A stretch of 64,000 bases of DNA, from positions 28,210,001 to 28,274,000 of the forward strand of contig CP093831.1 in assembly GCA_033063855.1 (NCBI GenBank). Direction: 5' to 3'. A model generated the notes under the pieces. That model was not told the origin of the DNA and ran no database searches. It saw only the letters and a list, made by a program, of their open reading frames with translations. Numbering within the stretch: the stretch's first letter is position 1; each line of letters opens with the position of its first letter. The translations under genes were made by a program, and so were the position numbers. Shown piece by piece: positions 60,501-64,000 of this stretch. Source of the stretch: Smittia aterrima. Its lineage: Eukaryota > Arthropoda > Insecta > Diptera > Chironomidae.

Positions 60501-61530
60501 TACGCTCCGATGTCGTTAAAGTGGATACTTTATTACCATGTAATGATCCAATTTTCAAGCATGAAACCGACAACAAAACTCAACAATGCACCGTTATTTA
60601 GTTATTTTATTTACACACATCTCTCGGCCTTTGGATATGGAAATGCACCTCTCGCTGTTGATGAGGCAATGAAATATTGTGGGAAACCGCGTTTTTAGAA
60701 AGGTTATTTTGTATCTACCGTTCATCGAAGCTAATTGGAAATATTGAATTTGATATTCGCTCCAGAAGTAATTAATTTACTTCTGAGTTTTGTCGGTGAA
60801 AGAATGAACTCGATTCGAAAGAGTAATTTATGCGACAAAGACTCATAAATTAAAAGAGCGCGCGGAAAGGCTTATTAAAATATGGAAAATTCATATCAAA
60901 TGACATGAACACGATACTTTTGCTCGATGAATTCTATGGAGAGGAAAAGTTTAAAGCTCCATCGACCGACCCAGATGGCAGTTCCACACTTTAACAGAAA
61001 TAAATCGTCTCGTCAATTGAATTCCAAAATAAGATTCCTGCCAACTGAAAAGTTGTTTATCAATGAGCCTCCACCACTTAACCGCGCGCTCAACCGGTCA
61101 ATTAATGATAGTCCCCGCTTAAAGTTCTAATTGTTTGTTTAAGCTAATTGGTGTCAAATGCGGATATTTGTCATTTCATGAATAAATTAATGCGGATTGC
61201 GTTTGAAGAAACTGGAAATTTCGGTCCATAACGGAATCTTTCTTGAATCTCTTTAATTACAAAGAGAAATATCGAAGCTGATGAGTGAACAACAAATTCT
61301 ATTAAAATTGTTCTCAACTTTCTTCTGGAAATGATTAATTAAATAAAATAATTTTTATTCGTTGCATTGGGCATCAAGAAGTTTTCTTTGATTTAATTAT
61401 TTTAATGCAATTTCCTGAAGCTTCTTATTTTAGAAGGCATTGGATTCAGCAAAACGCTTTCAAAGGAACACACAAGCGCTGACTATTTCGCCGAATGAAC
61501 TCGCGTAGCTGACAACCACCAATAACCTCA

Positions 61531-61550
61531 TTTTTTCTTTCTTTTCTCTG
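61531..61550 (+). promoter_or_regulatory. eEF2: Pyrimidine-rich TCT-type initiation region of eEF2
   Basis: A tract of almost only T and C, including two CTTT cores, lies about 60-75 bp before the eEF2 start codon. Translation-machinery genes of flies, including eEF2, initiate at a pyrimidine-rich TCT motif and carry 5' TOP leaders. The exact start base cannot be read from DNA. Confidence 0.45.
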
Positions 61551-61606
61551 CGAGCTCTCACATCGCGGACATTAGTTTTGAAACGTGGAATTAAAAATCA
61601 TTCAAA

Positions 61607-63853
61607 ATGGTAAGTAAAAAGTGATTTTCAATTGCTAAATGTGTGATTAATGTGATCTCGAGCACTTCCACTGCGTTTTGATGTAGAATTTATGATTGAA
61701 AGTTTGTTAATTAAGTGAAAAAACTTATAAAATGATTTTCCGAAATGCTTCCGTGCCGATATTTATAATTTTATATTTTTTCAACTTGAAGTTCGATGAA
61801 TTAAAATCTTAATGTTCGGTAATACGAAAGTTAAAGCGATAGCGAAACTTTTGCGCTAGTTCCCGAAATCGAGAATTGTGAATTTCATTTCATTTCGAAA
61901 TTTAAATATTTTTTTCTGCCATTTCGCCATTGAACGAAAGAAAAATTAAAACGTGTTGTGGAAGAAAAAATCTACCTGATGATCACGATAATCCTTAGAA
62001 AAGCTTAAATTTCAAAAGAAAAATTCTAACCAAAATGTTTCTCTTTAGGTCAACTTTACCGTCGACGAAATCCGTCGCATGATGGACAAAAAGAAGAACA
62101 TTCGTAACATGTCCGTCATTGCTCATGTGGATCACGGAAAGTCCACTCTCACTGACTCCTTGGTATCAAAGGCCGGTATCATTGCCGGAGCCAAAGCTGG
62201 TGAAACCCGTTTCACTGATACGCGCAAGGACGAACAGGAGAGATGCATCACCATCAAGTCAACGTGAGTTTTCATTCGCATTTCCTGTTGCAAAAAATAT
62301 TAATTCCCTTTCTCTTTCAGTGCTATCTCTATGTACTTCGAATTGGAAGACAAAGATTTGGTCTTCATCACTCACCCAGACCAGCGCGACCAGGAAAACA
62401 AGGGTTTCTTGATCAACTTGATCGATTCACCTGGACACGTTGATTTCTCCTCAGAAGTCACAGCCGCTCTTCGCGTCACTGACGGAGCTCTTGTCGTCGT
62501 TGATTGCGTATCAGGTAAATAATATTTTTAAAATTGATATCAAATTGGCTTCGTCATCAAAGAAGAAAAAAAAGATTTAAAAATATTCTCGATTTCGCAA
62601 GATGGCGATTTCTGTTACAAAGTTTTCTCGACTTATTTTCCATCTTCCTGAATGAACATGCTACTCAATTTTACTTAAACTTAGAACACAATCTCTTCTG
62701 TTTTGCGAATGTAAATGTGTTGGTATTGATGACGGAGTCAATATTTACTTGTGTTGACTGCACCGTACGATAGTTATTTTCATTTTCTTTCTTTCCTCTC
62801 TTTCGTATGTTCTTTTCAAAAGGTGTTTGCGTCCAAACTGAGACCGTCTTGCGTCAAGCCATCGCTGAGCGTATCAAGCCAATCTTGTTCATGAACAAGA
62901 TGGATCGCGCTTTGTTGGAATTGCAATTGGAGGCCGAAGATTTGTACCAGACATTCCAGCGTATTGTTGAAAACGTCAACGTCATTATCGCCACTTACTC
63001 TGACGATGATGGACCAATGGGAGAAGTTCGTGTCGATCCATCAAAGGGATCAGTCGGATTCGGATCAGGTCTTCACGGATGGGCTTTCACTCTCAAGCAA
63101 TTCTCTGAGATGTACGCTGCCAAGTTCAAGATTGATGTTGTTAAGCTCATGAACCGTTTGTGGGGTGAGAACTTCTTCAACGCCAAGACCAAGAAGTGGG
63201 CTAAGATGAAGGAAGATGACAACAAACGCTCGTTCGTCATGTACATCCTCGACCCAATCTACAAAGTCTTCGATGTCATCATGAACTACAAGAAGGAAGA
63301 AATCGGCCCATTGCTCGAGAAGATCGGAGTCACCTTGAAGCACGAAGACAAGGATCAAGATGGCAAGAAACTCTTGAAGACAGTTATGCGCACATGGTTG
63401 CCAGCTGGAGAATCTTTGCTTCAGATGATTGCAATCCATTTGCCATCACCAGTTGTTGCCCAGAAATATCGTATGGAAATGTTGTACGAAGGCCCAATGG
63501 ACGATGAAGCCGCTGTTGCCGTCAAGACTTGCAACCCAGACGGACCATTGATGATGTACATCTCAAAGATGGTACCAACCACTGACAAGGGACGTTTCTA
63601 CGCTTTCGGTCGTGTCTTCTCTGGAAAGGTTATGACTGGTCAGAAGTGCCGCATCATGGGACCAAACTATGTTCCCGGAAAGAAGGACGATTTGTACGAA
63701 AAATCTATCCAACGTACTATCTTGATGATGGGTCGTTATGTTGAAGCCATCGAAGATGTTCCATGCGGTAACATTTGCGGTTTGGTCGGAGTCGATCAGT
63801 TCTTGGTCAAGACCGGAACCATCACAACATTCAAGGATGCTCACAACATGAAG
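61607..63853 (+). CDS. eEF2: Translation elongation factor 2 (eEF2), 5' part
   Basis: Coding exons 61607-61609, 62049-62263, 62321-62514 and 62823-63853 encode residues 1-481. The gene continues past the window after a GTACGT donor at 63854. The first coding exon is only the ATG, as in the fly gene. Motifs are NFTVDEIR, G1 AHVDHGKS (26-33), the regulatory Thr57 in GETRFTDTRKDEQER (the eEF2-kinase target in animals), the switch II element IDSPGHVDFSSEV, G4 MNKMDRALLEL, the G' region HGWAFTLKQFSEMY, and domain II LMMYISKMVPTTDKGRFYAFGRVFSG. eEF2 is the GTPase that translocates tRNAs and mRNA on the 80S ribosome. The diphthamide histidine lies in the missing C-terminal half. Codons are strongly biased to C- and G-ending optimal codons, unlike most neighbours, as expected for a highly expressed gene. 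Confidence 0.97.
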
Positions 63854-64000
63854 GTACGTTTAACAATTTTAATTAAAAAAGAAAAAGTCTTTCCCTTTTA
63901 ACGTGATGACAACAACGGACCTGTACTGAATTAAAACCGTGCAGATAAACTCGTATTGCTCATAGTCTGACTTATCTCTAAACAATTATGTAACAAGATT
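63854..64000 (+). other. eEF2: Start of an eEF2 intron, cut by the window edge
   Basis: It begins with a GTACGT donor in phase 0. In-frame reading reaches a stop at 63899-63901, so this is intron. The acceptor is outside the window. Confidence 0.8.

Larger units (their letters stand above)
52232..61606. other. 9.4-kb gene-free block between divergent EAAT and eEF2
   Basis: No recognisable protein on either strand. All open frames (for example 53684-53977, 56013-56246, 58674-58952, 60371-60601) are short, overlap each other in several frames and lack domains or splice partners. Two AT-only dyad repeats lie inside. It should carry leader exons and enhancers for the glial transporter and the eEF2 promoter at the right end. 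Unannotated non-coding RNAs cannot be excluded. Confidence 0.45.

Noticed and set aside
63065..63439. 124-codon minus-strand frame opposite eEF2
   Set aside because: Antisense shadow of strongly biased eEF2 codons.

Overview
The window is nuclear DNA from an insect, most likely a dipteran. The genes have short AT-rich introns (about 50-90 bp) with GT-AG ends. The products are recognisable fly-type orthologues: TRF2, ribophorin I, STRAD, cytoplasmic myosin light chain, mitochondrial EF-Tu, an FBXL2/20-type F-box protein, atossa, WIPI/Atg18, TMEM115, an SLC1 glutamate transporter and eEF2. A ZAD zinc-finger gene and a DUF1091 gene are typical of insects. The base composition and small introns would fit a nematoceran such as a chironomid midge, but the species cannot be named from the sequence. 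No prokaryotic features, rRNA, tRNA, CRISPR array or intact transposon were found.

Layout. 1-3688: leader and coding exons of TRF2 (+). 6376-9850: a dense cluster of a ZAD-C2H2 gene (-), a CENP-B/pogo-type DNA-binding gene (+) that shares a 139-bp divergent promoter with it, and an Ig-domain membrane protein (-) whose stop codon lies 33 bp from the CENP-B gene's stop. 11190-18884: ribophorin I (-), an unrecognised 82-aa membrane protein (+), the STRAD pseudokinase (+), Mlc-c (-) and a mitochondrial EF-Tu (+). The last two are divergent with 159 bp between their start codons. 21770-24251: FBXL2/20-like gene in ten coding exons (+). 34136-38078: atossa (+), with a probable first exon at 27491 across a 6.6-kb intron. 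39331-48336: DUF1091 secreted protein (-), Atg18/WIPI (-), DUF4743-Nudix hydrolase (+) and TMEM115 (+). 49437-52231: excitatory amino acid transporter in nine coding exons (-). 52232-61606: a 9.4-kb gene-free block. 61607 to the end: the 5' half of eEF2 (+), which continues past the window edge.

Most genes are housekeeping functions and form no single pathway. Two links stand out. FBXL2/20-like followed by atossa matches the Drosophila gene neighbours CG9003 and CG9005 (from memory), so it is likely ancestral dipteran synteny. eEF2 has a pyrimidine-rich start region of the TCT type, a promoter class known in flies to depend on TRF2, whose gene is also in this window.

Exon models come from reading splice sites and checking that phases close. 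Untranslated regions and first exons are the weakest part. I found no convincing new multi-gene system. The items most worth a second look are the divergent ZAD/CENP-B gene pair, the small membrane-protein gene at 13019-13389, first coding exons that hold only the start codon, and a phase-supported GC-AG intron in TMEM115.
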